DNA from: Patescibacteria group bacterium
Lineage (GTDB): Bacteria; Patescibacteriota; Minisyncoccia; Phycocordibacterales; PALSA-1337
Length of the DNA: 43,959 nucleotides
Direction: 5' to 3'
NCBI GenBank assembly: GCA_024654575.1
Contig: JANLHG010000018.1
Location: forward strand, 1-43,959
The notes beneath the pieces were generated by a model that was not told where the DNA came from, searched no databases, and was given only the letters and a program-made list of their open reading frames with translations. A program made the position numbers and the translations under genes. Below are positions 1 to 9,873 of the stretch, one piece after another; within the stretch, counting starts at the first letter, position 1; each line of letters starts with the position of its first letter.

Positions 1-1
1 G

Positions 2-1675
2 GGACAAATATCTAATCCGACAACTATTGCTGGTCTTCCAACTTCACAAACTAATCTTCTCTTTGATACAAATTATCAGTATCAAGTGGAATCTATTAAC
101 GGAGCGGGGAGTGCGTTTGGTGGTCAGGTGGGTACTAATTCAAGTATCGATTGTACTCTTGGTGTCACTTTAACTGCAAATAATACAAGTGGGACAGCAC
201 CTTTGGCTTCAGTACTTACAGCTACTCCAACAGGAACTGTTACAGGTACCCCAAGTTATCGTTTTAAATGTAGCACTTCTGATTCATGGAGTGCTTCTCA
301 AAGTGGAAATACCTATTCGTGTAATTATCCTATAGAAGGTTCATATATCGCTTGGACTGAAGTTGTTCGTGGAGGAAAAACTGCTACTGCTAGTTTATCA
401 ATGACAGTTTCCGCCACACCAAAAGTTGATTTAAAAGCAAGCGGAGAAGATACTTCTTTAATGAATCCTTTGAAGGTTGCAAACGGGGCTCCTGTATCTC
501 TGACATGGACTTCAGCTTCTATTTCTACAAAAAGTAAACCGTGTACTATTGATTGGGTAACTTCTGGAAACAAAACAAGAGATGCACAAAATACTAGTGG
601 AGAAAGTGTAATCGTTACAGCAACAACAAATATCTATACTATAAGTTGTACGACAGTTAACAATGATACTGTCAGTGATTCTGTTTATATTAATACTGCG
701 CCATCTCAACCATCCGTCACACCAACAACACCAACTGATACAAATTCTTGCGGAGGAAAAATAAATCTTGCATACACTGCTGGAACAGGGGCAACAAGTT
801 ATAAATTAAGTCGTAGTCCTTTTTCTGTTAGTGATTCTGGGTGGGGAGTAATTCAAACAGAAACAAATATAAATTCGCTTAGAACACAAGATACAGGACT
901 TACTTCAGGAACTTCTTATTCGTATCAGGTTGAAGCTATTAATTCAGCCGGTTCGTCATTTTCTCTTATAAAAAGTGCTATAGCAACAGTCGCTTGTATT
1001 ATCCCACCAAATGTTGATTTAAAAATTAATGGCAAAGATAATACACTAGATTTGAAATATGATGAGCAAGGAACAATAACTTGGGTACAAAAAGATGGAG
1101 TTGATCCTACAGACCCTCCTGTTTGTACGGCTTCAGGTTCTCCAGAATGGTCTGGTGGTAAAACCCCACAAGGTGATCAGCTTACTGAGGCACGAAATTG
1201 TACTACTCCACGAACATATTCTATATCTTGTGAGAATAGTGCCGGAAAAAGTAATGATAGCGTTAAAGTTAATATAACAAGTATTGAACCCGGAAGTTTT
1301 GAGCTTATCCCCACTCCAAGTACAGGTACAACTATGGTCTTTTATGGTTCTAAAGCAACATCTGGTGAAATTAAAATAGTAGTAACCACTGAGGATATTT
1401 GTGACGAAGATGATGGTAAAAATATTAAATTTGATTTTGATTTTCTTGATCCAAATGAAAAGAAAGTTGATAATGTTACGATTATTTCCAATCCAGATGG
1501 CACTCTTTCTCCTGATGATTTTGACACAGGAATTACAGTTCAGGTTAGTTCCGCCGTACAGTTAACCCCTGGTATGTATAAGCTTACTGTAAAAGGTACT
1601 CGTAATAGTAAACCAGTTACGATTCCTCTTGCAATCCAAGTTATTGTAATAGATCCAAACTTTAATGAATTTTAA
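2..1675 (+). CDS. Ig/FN3-like repeat surface protein, 5'-truncated by window edge
   Basis: Frame is open from base 2 (GQISNPTTIAGLPTSQTNLLFDTNYQYQVESINGAG...), so the track start at GTG 86 is internal; FN3-like 'Y.YQVEAINSAGSS' repeats. Confidence 0.75.
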   Translation, partial: GQISNPTTIAGLPTSQTNLLFDTNYQYQVESINGAGSAFGGQVGTNSSIDCTLGVTLTANNTSGTAPLASVLTATPTGTVTGTPSYRFKCSTSDSWSASQSGNTYSCNYPIEGSYIAWTEVVRGGKTATASLSMTVSATPKVDLKASGEDTSLMNPLKVANGAPVSLTWTSASISTKSKPCTIDWVTSGNKTRDAQNTSGESVIVTATTNIYTISCTTVNNDTVSDSVYINTAPSQPSVTPTTPTDTNSCGGKINLAYTAGTGATSYKLSRSPFSVSDSGWGVIQTETNINSLRTQDTGLTSGTSYSYQVEAINSAGSSFSLIKSAIATVACIIPPNVDLKINGKDNTLDLKYDEQGTITWVQKDGVDPTDPPVCTASGSPEWSGGKTPQGDQLTEARNCTTPRTYSISCENSAGKSNDSVKVNITSIEPGSFELIPTPSTGTTMVFYGSKATSGEIKIVVTTEDICDEDDGKNIKFDFDFLDPNEKKVDNVTIISNPDGTLSPDDFDTGITVQVSSAVQLTPGMYKLTVKGTRNSKPVTIPLAIQVIVIDPNFNEF

Positions 1676-1681
1676 CAACTT

Positions 1682-3436
1682 ATGATTATAGAAAACAAAC
1701 AACTCAAAACTTTTGTCATAGATAGCGGACTTGTTTCGCAAGTCGATTTTGAGATTGCCGAAAAAGAAGCGGAAGAGAAAAAAAAGGAAGTGGGAGAGGT
1801 GTTAGTTAATCAAGGAAAAATAAGTGAGGATAATCTTCGTAGAATGCAGGCCTATGTTTTAGGTATTCCGTTTGTTGATTTAAAGACCCAAAAAGTGCCG
1901 TTTGATGTTCTTTCTCTTATCCCAGAACCTATTGCTCGCAATCATAATATTGTCGCTTTTAAAAAAACCGAAAGCTCGCTTGAAGTGGCGATGTTAGATA
2001 TAAAAGATTTACCGGCCACTGATTTTATTAAGAAAAAACTTCGTTCTCTAAAAATTTTACCTCGTTTGACTGACGTGGATTCCATAAAATATATTCTTCT
2101 TCAGTATCAAAAATCACTCAAGGCAGAATTTGGAGACCTTATTGCTAAAGATGCTGCTTCTATAAAAATTAACGCTGATAGTCATGACAAAATTACTGAA
2201 GCTGGGGACTTAAGAAAAATAGCTGAAGATTTACCAGTTATTAGAGTAGTTGATACTCTTCTCAAGCACGCTATTATACAAAACGCTTCCGACATCCATA
2301 TTGAACCACAAGAAAATCAGGTGTTAGTGCGTTATAGAATAGATGGCTTACTCCATGATGCCATGATTTTACCAAAAAATGTAGATTCTAGTATTGTTGC
2401 CCGTATCAAAGTGCTTTCAAATTTGAAACTTGATGAAAAGCGTTTGCCTCAAGATGGACGATTTAAAATTGAAACGCCTGATGAGAAAGTTTCTTTTCGT
2501 GTATCGGTTTTACCTACTTATTATGGAGAAAAAGTAGTTATGCGTTTGTTGAGAGAAAATATATCAGGTTTTACCCTTGAAGGTTCTGGTTTACATGGAA
2601 TTAATCTTGATAGAATTCACGAAGCCTTGAAGCAAGCGACAGGAATGATTTTAACAACTGGACCAACTGGAAGCGGAAAAACCACCACACTTTATACCAT
2701 GCTTGATATTTTAAATCAGCCGGATGTAAATATTTCTACTATTGAAGACCCGATTGAATATCAGATGGCTAGAATTAATCAGACGCAAGTGAAATCGGAA
2801 ATCGGTTTTACTTTTTCTTCGGGTTTGAGAACTCTTGTTCGTCAGGACCCAGATATCATAATGGTTGGTGAAATCAGAGATAATGAGACAGCTTCTTTGG
2901 CTATCAATGCCGCTCTTACCGGACATCTTGTTCTTTCAACACTTCACACAAACTCCGCCGCTGGCGCTATCCCTCGTCTTATTGATATGAAAGTTGAACC
3001 ATTTCTTTTAGTTTCTACTATAAATGTTTTAATTGCTCAACGATTAGTTAGAAAACTCTGCGATTCAAAAGAAAAATATTTTCTAACTAAGGCGGAATTT
3101 GAAAGACTTGGTAAAACAGTGGATTTGGAAAGAGTTTTGAATCATCTTAAAGAAGAAAATATTGTAGCCAAGGATGCGGTTTGGGAAAAGTTACCTTTTT
3201 ATAGACCAGTACCAACTCAAGATTCTCCAGATGGTTTTAATGGACGGGTAGGAATACATGAAGTTTTATCTATGTCTTCTACTATAAAAGAATTGGTGAT
3301 GAAAAGTGGAACATCAGATGATATAGAAGTTCAAGCTAAAAAAGAGGGAATGATGACGATGCTTGAAGATGGTATTTTCAAAGCCGTTCAAGGACTGACC
3401 GTTATTGAGGAAGTGTTGAGAGTCGTTACGGAGTAA
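1682..3436 (+). CDS. pilB: Type IV pilus assembly / type II secretion ATPase PilB/GspE
   Basis: Walker A GPTGSGKTTTLYTML, Asp/His boxes (IEDPIEYQM, LSTLHTNSAAGAIPRLIDM), N-terminal GspE domain. Confidence 0.95.
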   Translation: MIIENKQLKTFVIDSGLVSQVDFEIAEKEAEEKKKEVGEVLVNQGKISEDNLRRMQAYVLGIPFVDLKTQKVPFDVLSLIPEPIARNHNIVAFKKTESSLEVAMLDIKDLPATDFIKKKLRSLKILPRLTDVDSIKYILLQYQKSLKAEFGDLIAKDAASIKINADSHDKITEAGDLRKIAEDLPVIRVVDTLLKHAIIQNASDIHIEPQENQVLVRYRIDGLLHDAMILPKNVDSSIVARIKVLSNLKLDEKRLPQDGRFKIETPDEKVSFRVSVLPTYYGEKVVMRLLRENISGFTLEGSGLHGINLDRIHEALKQATGMILTTGPTGSGKTTTLYTMLDILNQPDVNISTIEDPIEYQMARINQTQVKSEIGFTFSSGLRTLVRQDPDIIMVGEIRDNETASLAINAALTGHLVLSTLHTNSAAGAIPRLIDMKVEPFLLVSTINVLIAQRLVRKLCDSKEKYFLTKAEFERLGKTVDLERVLNHLKEENIVAKDAVWEKLPFYRPVPTQDSPDGFNGRVGIHEVLSMSSTIKELVMKSGTSDDIEVQAKKEGMMTMLEDGIFKAVQGLTVIEEVLRVVTE

Positions 3437-3451
3437 TTATTATAAAAATTA

Positions 3452-3973
3452 ATGGAAATTATTCCAACAGAAACAATTGAACGCAAGATTTTCTTAATTC
3501 GAGGACATAAAGTTATGTTGGATGCTGATTTGGCTCGGCTTTATGGAATTGAAACACGTATTCTTGTACAGGCAGTAAAACGTAATTTGGCAAAATTTCC
3601 CGAAGATTTTATGTTTCAAATCACTCCTAACGAATTTTTGACTTTGAGGTCACAATTTGTGATCTCAAAGTCTGGTAAGGGTGGTCGTCGCTATTTACCA
3701 TACGCATTTACTGAACATGGTGTTGCAATGCTTTCATCTGTACTCAAAAGTCCACGAGCAGTTCAAATGAATATCTCAATTATCCGTGCATTTATTAAAC
3801 TACAAGAAATATTACTTACTCATAAAGAATTAGCACAGAAAATGGAAAGTTTGGAACGAAAACAAAAGGATCAAGGTGATCAAGTTACTGAAATTTATTC
3901 GTTTATAAAAAACTTATTGAAGCACCTCCTAAACCCTCAAAACGCATCGGTTTTAATATATAGATTAAAATAA
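3452..3973 (+). CDS. ORF6N domain-containing DNA-binding protein (KilA-N/phage-type family)
   Basis: [53 protein letters not shown]...[30 protein letters not shown] matches the ORF6N family. Confidence 0.88.
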   Translation: MEIIPTETIERKIFLIRGHKVMLDADLARLYGIETRILVQAVKRNLAKFPEDFMFQITPNEFLTLRSQFVISKSGKGGRRYLPYAFTEHGVAMLSSVLKSPRAVQMNISIIRAFIKLQEILLTHKELAQKMESLERKQKDQGDQVTEIYSFIKNLLKHLLNPQNASVLIYRLK

Positions 3974-3985
3974 CCTTATTTTGTT

Positions 3986-4010
3986 TCGGACAAGATTAAA
4001 CCTTGTCCGA
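3986..4010 (+). terminator. Hairpin after ORF6N gene (TCGGACAAG-N7-CTTGTCCGA)
   Basis: Perfect 9-bp inverted repeat 12 bp after the stop codon; no clear U-tract. Confidence 0.5.
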
Positions 4011-4062
4011 GATATGCTAGTGCAAACAGTAATTTAATTTTAATGCTATAATTATTTTATCT

Positions 4063-5286
4063 ATGTCATTTTTTAAATTTACTGCACAAAAGGTTAGCGG
4101 AGAAAAATATGATGGCCAAAAAGAAGCCAAAGATAAATTTGATTTATACAAACAAATTAAAGATATCGGAGATACGATAATAGAGGTGTCAGAAATTAAA
4201 TCACACAAAATTGATTTAAAAAATATTTTCTCGGGATTAAGTTCTTTAGGAAATATTAAAATGCACGAACAAATTATGTTTGCTCGTAATATGGGTTCAA
4301 TGATTCATGCTGGATTATCAGTTTCTAGAGCATTTTTCGTCATGGAAAGACAAGTAAAAAATATCAAGTTTAAAAAAATAATCGCTACACTCGGCGAGGA
4401 AGTTGCTAGAGGAAAAACCTTTAGTGAATCAATGAAAAATTTTCCGGATGTTTTTTCTTCTCTTTTTATTTCTATGGTGTCAGCAGGGGAAAAGGGCGGA
4501 AATTTAGCCGAATCATTAAAAATAGTTAGTCAACAAATGGAGCGTTCTTATCTTATGAGAAAAAAAGTGAAAAGTGCTATGGTTTATCCGGCTATAGTTT
4601 TGAGTACTATGTTGATAATAGGTACACTAATGTTGATTTTTATTGTACCCACTTTGACGGCAACATTTAAAGAATTAAAAGTTGATTTGCCTATTAGTAC
4701 TCAAACTATTATTTTTATATCAGATTTTTTACGTAATCATTATCTAATTTCATTGATAATTTCCGTGATGATTATTGTTGGTGGTTATTTTATAAAAAGA
4801 ACTTCAGTAGGAAAAAGATTTTTTGATTATACTGCTTTACATATTCCACTTATATCTCCAATTGTAAAAGAAATGAATTCGGCTAGGACGACACGTACTT
4901 TAGCTTCACTTCTTTCTTCAGGTGTGGAGTTAGTTGAAGCCGTTCAGATTACTGGAATGGTTTTACAAAACTCTTATTACAAAAAAGTATTGGAAGAGGC
5001 CGAAAAAGAAGTGCAAAAAGGTATTCCGCTTTCGGCACTGTTTGTCAAAAAAGAAAATCTTTACCCTATTTTTGTTGGTGAAATGATGAGTGTGGGTGAG
5101 GAAACAGGTGCTTTTTCTGATATGTTGCTTCAAGTCGCACTTTTTTATGAAGATGAAGTGGAAAGAAAGACGAAAGATATGTCTACGATTGTTGAACCGT
5201 TTTTGATGATTATTATAGGTTTGGCTGTTGGATTTTTTGCGGTCTCAATGATTAGTCCAACTTATACTGTTTTGAATAATATATAA
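4063..5286 (+). CDS. pilC: Type IV pilus inner-membrane platform protein PilC/GspF
   Basis: Two T2SSF-like repeats (MFARNMGSMIHAGLSVSRAF; ARTTRTLASLLSSGVELVEA), multiple TM segments, adjacent to pilB. Confidence 0.93.
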   Translation: MSFFKFTAQKVSGEKYDGQKEAKDKFDLYKQIKDIGDTIIEVSEIKSHKIDLKNIFSGLSSLGNIKMHEQIMFARNMGSMIHAGLSVSRAFFVMERQVKNIKFKKIIATLGEEVARGKTFSESMKNFPDVFSSLFISMVSAGEKGGNLAESLKIVSQQMERSYLMRKKVKSAMVYPAIVLSTMLIIGTLMLIFIVPTLTATFKELKVDLPISTQTIIFISDFLRNHYLISLIISVMIIVGGYFIKRTSVGKRFFDYTALHIPLISPIVKEMNSARTTRTLASLLSSGVELVEAVQITGMVLQNSYYKKVLEEAEKEVQKGIPLSALFVKKENLYPIFVGEMMSVGEETGAFSDMLLQVALFYEDEVERKTKDMSTIVEPFLMIIIGLAVGFFAVSMISPTYTVLNNI

Positions 5287-5287
5287 A

Positions 5288-5689
5288 ATGAAAGGATTTA
5301 CTATTATTGAGATATTGGTTGGTATCGGAATTTTAGTTATTGTCGCAACCTTGAGTGTTAGTTCTTTTTTTGGTTATAGTCAAAAAGAGATTCTTGATAA
5401 AAGTGTTTTGAAAATTGAGTCTTTACTTGAAGAAGCACGTTCGGCGGGATATGGAGTACATTTTTCTTCCAATCAAATTAATTTTTTTAATGGAAATAAC
5501 GAGGAATATATATTACCCAATTCTATTGTTATTAATGTAGAATTAATTGATGAAGGGAATGATATTATTTTTGATAAAATAGCAGGTACTACTGACCAGT
5601 ATGGAACAATAACAGTTTCGTTATCTACCAATGCGGATTTAAAAAAGACAATAATAATTTACAAAACAGGATTAATTGAAAACATATAA
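5288..5689 (+). CDS. Prepilin-type pseudopilin
   Basis: N-terminal MKGFTIIEILVGIGILVIVATLSV prepilin signal. Confidence 0.85.
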   Translation: MKGFTIIEILVGIGILVIVATLSVSSFFGYSQKEILDKSVLKIESLLEEARSAGYGVHFSSNQINFFNGNNEEYILPNSIVINVELIDEGNDIIFDKIAGTTDQYGTITVSLSTNADLKKTIIIYKTGLIENI

Positions 5690-5690
5690 C

Positions 5691-6101
5691 ATGAAACAAA
5701 AAAGAGGAATGGCGATTTTTGAAATAATTATTGGTTTAACCATTATCTCTCTTTCTTTAATATCTCTTATTACTAATTATAGGGCACATTTAAAAGAGTC
5801 GTCAGCTAGTATTGAGGAAATAAAATCTAGTTACTTAGCGGAAGAAACGCTTGAAGTTGTTCGTCTTTTGAGAGATTCTAGTTGGACAGAAAATATCGTT
5901 AGCTTAAATGATGGTACGGATTATTATATTTATTGGAATGGTGTTGTTTGGACTAGCACCACAACTCCTCAGTATGTTGATGAATTAATTCGTTCATTTA
6001 AATTATCATCTGTAGATGATAACGAAAATATTAAAAAGGTTGATGTAGTCGTGAATGGTAAAATGACGTCTACTTACATCACTAATTTATTTGAAAATTA
6101 A
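5691..6101 (+). CDS. Prepilin-like protein (PilV-like)
   Basis: MKQKRGMAIFEIIIGLTIISLSLISL; start moved from 5676 to in-frame ATG 5691. Confidence 0.75.
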   Translation: MKQKRGMAIFEIIIGLTIISLSLISLITNYRAHLKESSASIEEIKSSYLAEETLEVVRLLRDSSWTENIVSLNDGTDYYIYWNGVVWTSTTTPQYVDELIRSFKLSSVDDNENIKKVDVVVNGKMTSTYITNLFEN

Positions 6102-6105
6102 TAAT

Positions 6106-6573
6106 ATGAAAAAAGGATTTTCAATCATAGAAATAATTATTTATGTATCAATTTTAACAGCTACGACAGTTTTAATTTTGAGCACTTTTTTAACAATAAG
6201 TCGTTCTAATTTATCATTTAAGCAAAACAAAGATATTCAAAATGTCGTATCTGTAGGGCTTGAGACGATGATAAAAGAAATTCGTGAAGCAAGTAGTATT
6301 GATACTATTGGAAATACATTAAAACTGAATACTATGTATAATAATGCTTCCAGTACAGTTTTGTTTTATGTAGACCAGGCTCGTCTTATGATGAGTAGAG
6401 ATGATATTCTTCAGGGACCTTTAACTCCCCAAGAAATCTCTGTAACCAACCTTACTTTTTATCAAATTTCAACTGATGTATCTGAAGCTGTAAAAATAGA
6501 AATGACAATTCAAGAAGGAATAAAAACTGAAAATCTTTACGACACGGTAGTATTAAGAGGTAGTTATCAATAA
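6106..6573 (+). CDS. Prepilin-type protein (PilW-like)
   Basis: MKKGFSIIEIIIYVSILTATTVLIL; start moved from 6091 to in-frame ATG 6106. Confidence 0.78.
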   Translation: MKKGFSIIEIIIYVSILTATTVLILSTFLTISRSNLSFKQNKDIQNVVSVGLETMIKEIREASSIDTIGNTLKLNTMYNNASSTVLFYVDQARLMMSRDDILQGPLTPQEISVTNLTFYQISTDVSEAVKIEMTIQEGIKTENLYDTVVLRGSYQ

Positions 6574-6607
6574 CATGAAGCATATAACATGAAACATGAA
6601 GCATATT
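6573..6607. repeat. Heptamer array ACATGAA GCATATA ACATGAA ACATGAA GCATATT at a pilin gene junction
   Basis: 13-bp repeat ACATGAAGCATAT with 21-bp period. Confidence 0.75.
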
Positions 6608-7023
6608 ATAAAAAGAAAAAAAGAGGACAGGCGATGATTATTACAGTAGTTTTTTTTCTTTTTATATTAACTACGATTATTGTCGGAGTTTCTTTTGCAG
6701 TTTTACGTCAAGTCAAAAGTGGACAAAATTTAATAAGGTCAAAAGAAAGTTATCATATTGCTGAAGCAGGATTAGAAAATATTTTGTATAAGATTGAAAA
6801 CTCAATAGATTACTCAGACATTGATATTTTTATGATAAATGGTTATTTTGGGACTACTACAGTTAGTGATATTTCTGGCGGAAAACTTGTGGTGTCTGAA
6901 GCAGACAGAGATGGAAGTATAGTAAAAGTATCTGCTAGTATTTATGGTAAAACAAAGGATAAAGATAAGAATAAAAACAAAAATAAAGATTGGAGTATTC
7001 AAAATTGGAATGAAATAGAGTGA
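6589..7023 (+). CDS. PilX-like pilus-associated protein
   Basis: KKRGQAMIITVVFFLFILTTIIVGVSFAVLRQ ... YHIAEAGLENILYKI, typical of PilX-N-like proteins. Confidence 0.65.
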   Translation: MKHEAYYKKKKRGQAMIITVVFFLFILTTIIVGVSFAVLRQVKSGQNLIRSKESYHIAEAGLENILYKIENSIDYSDIDIFMINGYFGTTTVSDISGGKLVVSEADRDGSIVKVSASIYGKTKDKDKNKNKNKDWSIQNWNEIE

Positions 7024-7039
7024 ATGCTATACTTATCTT

Positions 7040-7810
7040 ATGTTAAAGAAAAGTCAAAAAATCATAGTAGGTAATTGGAAGATGAACCCTAGTTCTGCTG
7101 AAGAAGCAAGACGAATATTTTTGTCAGCAAAAAAACAAGCGTTAAAATTAAAAAATATTTTTATAGTTGTTTGTCCACCATTTATTTACCTACAACAATG
7201 TAAAAAACTTTTTATAGGTGATTATATAGCTCTTGGAGGTCAAAATATTTGTAAAGAACATTCTGGGTCTTTTACAGGAGAAATAAGTGTAAATATGTTA
7301 AAAAATATTGGTGCAGAATATTGTATTATCGGACATTCTGAGCGTAGGGCAATGGGGGAAACAAATGAAATTGTAGCCTTAAAAAATCGTGTAGCACTGA
7401 GTGCTGGGTTGAAAGTAGTTTTGTGTGTTGGTGAAAAAGAAAGAGATATTAACGTAGCGTATTTAGATTTTCTTAAAAACCAAATTAAAGAGTCTCTTTA
7501 TAAGGTAGAACGAAAATATATAAAAGATATTATTATCGCTTATGAACCAATTTGGGCAATAGGTTCTAAAGAGGCGATGACTCCATCAGATATTTATGAG
7601 ATGACTATTTTTATTAAAAAAACTCTATCTGATATCTATGGGCAAGAAGAAGCTCTGAAAGTGAGAGTTATTTATGGGGGAGCCGTAACGTTTAGAAATG
7701 CTGAAGATATTATCGTAGAGGGGAAAGTTGACGGTCTTTTGGTTGGACATGAGAGTGTTAATCAAGATGGATTTAGAAGAATTGTAAAAACAATAAATGA
7801 AATCAATTAA
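7040..7810 (+). CDS. tpiA: Triosephosphate isomerase
   Basis: GNWKMNPS, IIGHSERR, AYEPIWAIGS, IYGGAV motifs. Confidence 0.96.
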   Translation: MLKKSQKIIVGNWKMNPSSAEEARRIFLSAKKQALKLKNIFIVVCPPFIYLQQCKKLFIGDYIALGGQNICKEHSGSFTGEISVNMLKNIGAEYCIIGHSERRAMGETNEIVALKNRVALSAGLKVVLCVGEKERDINVAYLDFLKNQIKESLYKVERKYIKDIIIAYEPIWAIGSKEAMTPSDIYEMTIFIKKTLSDIYGQEEALKVRVIYGGAVTFRNAEDIIVEGKVDGLLVGHESVNQDGFRRIVKTINEIN

Positions 7811-8852
7811 AGATATTGAAAATTTAAATGGAGTGAGAGTTTTATTACGACTTGACCTTAATGTACCTCTAGAAAATAATAAAATTATTGATGATTTTCG
7901 TATCAAAAAAGTTCTACCTACTATTAAATATTTAACAGAAAAAGGTGCAAAAATTATTATCATAAGTCATATAGAAAAAACATTGAAACCTGTAGCTGAA
8001 TATTTAGAAAAGATTTTTAAAGTATTTTTTATTGAAAACTATCGTAATGCTTTAACGGAATTTGAACATATTAAAGAAGGTGAAATAATACTTCTTGAAA
8101 ATATTCGTAATTGGAAAGAAGAAAAAAATAATGATCAAAAATTTGCTAAAGAAATGGCTTCACTTGGCGATATTTACGTTAATGATGCTTTTTCAGTATG
8201 TCACAGAGAACATGCATCAATTATAGGAATTCCAAAATATTTACCGAGTTATGCGGGGTTGCAACTTGAAGAAGAAATAAAAAATCTTTCAGAATGTTTT
8301 AATCCGTCTCATCCATTTTTATTTATAATTGGTGGAGTTAAGTTTGATACAAAATTTCCGCTGATAAAAAAGTTTTTAAATATTGCTGATTATGTGTTTA
8401 TTGGCGGGGCGTTAGCAAACAATTTTCTTAGGGAGAAAGGAATTGATATTAGTAATTCAATCGTGTCCTCTAATAATTTTGATTTAAAAGAATACCTTGA
8501 TAGTCCAAAATTAATACTTCCTATTGATTTTGAAAGAGAAAATAACGCAATTGTAGATGCTGGTCCTAAGACTTTGGAAGAGTTACAAAAATATATTAGT
8601 AAATCAAAATTTATTTTGTGGAATGGTCCACTAGGTGCTTACGAAAATGGATTTAAAAAACCGACTATTGAATTAGCTAAAATGATTGCTGATAGTCATG
8701 CTAAAACTATAGTTGGTGGTGGAGATACTATTGCGGCTATTTCTGAGTTAGGTATTGAAGATAAGTTTTCGTTTGTTTCTACTGGTGGTGGAGCTATGCT
8801 TCAATATTTAGCAAGCGGTACATTACCTGGAATTGAGGCCTTAGAAAACTAA
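7797..8852 (+). CDS. pgk: Phosphoglycerate kinase (shortened)
   Basis: VLLRLDLNVPL, GGVKFDTK, WNGPLGAYE, GGGDTIAA, STGGGAMLQYLASGTLPGIEAL; 351 aa. Confidence 0.93.
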   Translation: MKSIKDIENLNGVRVLLRLDLNVPLENNKIIDDFRIKKVLPTIKYLTEKGAKIIIISHIEKTLKPVAEYLEKIFKVFFIENYRNALTEFEHIKEGEIILLENIRNWKEEKNNDQKFAKEMASLGDIYVNDAFSVCHREHASIIGIPKYLPSYAGLQLEEEIKNLSECFNPSHPFLFIIGGVKFDTKFPLIKKFLNIADYVFIGGALANNFLREKGIDISNSIVSSNNFDLKEYLDSPKLILPIDFERENNAIVDAGPKTLEELQKYISKSKFILWNGPLGAYENGFKKPTIELAKMIADSHAKTIVGGGDTIAAISELGIEDKFSFVSTGGGAMLQYLASGTLPGIEALEN

Positions 8853-8853
8853 T

Positions 8854-9342
8854 ATGAAAATACCTTACCGTAGTCAGAATAATCATTTTTATTGTGCTCC
8901 AGCTTCTTTACAAATGCTTTTTGAATTTTTTGGTGTTTACAAAACACAGAATGACATTGCTAAAAAATTAAATACCAATCCCCAAAAAGGAACTGAAGAC
9001 AAATCAATAATTGATTTTGTTACAAAGCAGGGGTTTTTTTGTTATGTGAATCAAGATTCTACTCTAGAAGAGATTGATGATTTTATTAAAAAAGGACATC
9101 CAGTTATTGTAAATTTTATTGAGCCATCACAGGATGAAGGTCATTATGCGTTAGTGGTTGGAATGGATGAAGAAGAAATTATTTTGAATGACCCATGGAA
9201 TGGTAAAGGGTTTAAAATGACTAAAAAAGATTTTAAAAAAAGATGGCATAATTCAGATAATAGATCAAAACGTTGGATGATGGTTATTTCAAGAGAAAAT
9301 TTTAATTTAGGAAAACAGTTTTTGGCAAAAGAAAAATTATAA
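8854..9342 (+). CDS. C39-like cysteine peptidase
   Basis: YCAPASLQMLFEFFG (Cys), GHYALVVG (His), NDPWNG (Asp). Confidence 0.75.
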   Translation: MKIPYRSQNNHFYCAPASLQMLFEFFGVYKTQNDIAKKLNTNPQKGTEDKSIIDFVTKQGFFCYVNQDSTLEEIDDFIKKGHPVIVNFIEPSQDEGHYALVVGMDEEEIILNDPWNGKGFKMTKKDFKKRWHNSDNRSKRWMMVISRENFNLGKQFLAKEKL

Positions 9343-9379
9343 CATGATATAATAGCAATACTAATTCATTTTATATTAT

Positions 9380-9778
9380 ATGAGTATCATTAATTTTTTT
9401 GATAAACTTGAAGATAAGATTAGGGCGAAATTGAGTCATTACCCAATTTTCTATACTATAGTAGGTGGTTTTGCTATCGTTATTTTTTGGCGTGGAGTGT
9501 GGATAACTGCAGATATGTTAGCTGAAAATGGTGGAGTGTGGAGTCTTATTTTTTCTGGTCCAGGTTCTATATTGTTAAGTATTTCAGTTCTTCTATCGAT
9601 AGGTCTATTCGTTTCATTTTTTGTTGGAGATTCTATACTAATGACTGGTCTAAAAAAGGAAAAAAAATTAATTGAAAAAACCGAAACTGAAATAAGAGAT
9701 GAATTAGAAGTTTTGGAAGATGTTGAATCAAGATTGGATGATATTGAAGAAGAGCTTGATGAAATGAAAAATAAGTAA
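9380..9778 (+). CDS. Small membrane protein with C-terminal coiled coil
   Basis: Two hydrophobic segments followed by E/K/L-rich helix. Confidence 0.6.
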   Translation: MSIINFFDKLEDKIRAKLSHYPIFYTIVGGFAIVIFWRGVWITADMLAENGGVWSLIFSGPGSILLSISVLLSIGLFVSFFVGDSILMTGLKKEKKLIEKTETEIRDELEVLEDVESRLDDIEEELDEMKNK

Positions 9779-9786
9779 TTTTTCAT

Positions 9787-9814
9787 TTGACTTCTATATT
9801 GGTTCTGATATTAT
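9787..9814 (+). promoter_or_regulatory. Promoter upstream of tuf (TTGACT-16-TATTAT)
   Basis: -35 TTGACT 9787-9792, -10 TATTAT 9809-9814. Confidence 0.6.
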
Positions 9815-9873
9815 GATGGTTATCGCATTTTTGCGTACTTTTAATTTATTATCAATTTAATAATATAATTTTT

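Noticed and set aside
5676-5690. Upstream starts for pilin genes (5676, 6091) and rplP (24007) in the ORF track
   Set aside because: In-frame downstream ATGs give canonical prepilin or L16 N-termini; the longer versions add residues overlapping the previous gene.
8854-9342. C39-like peptidase as part of a bacteriocin/lantibiotic system
   Set aside because: No ABC transporter domain, precursor peptide or modification enzyme nearby; stand-alone C39-like proteins are common.
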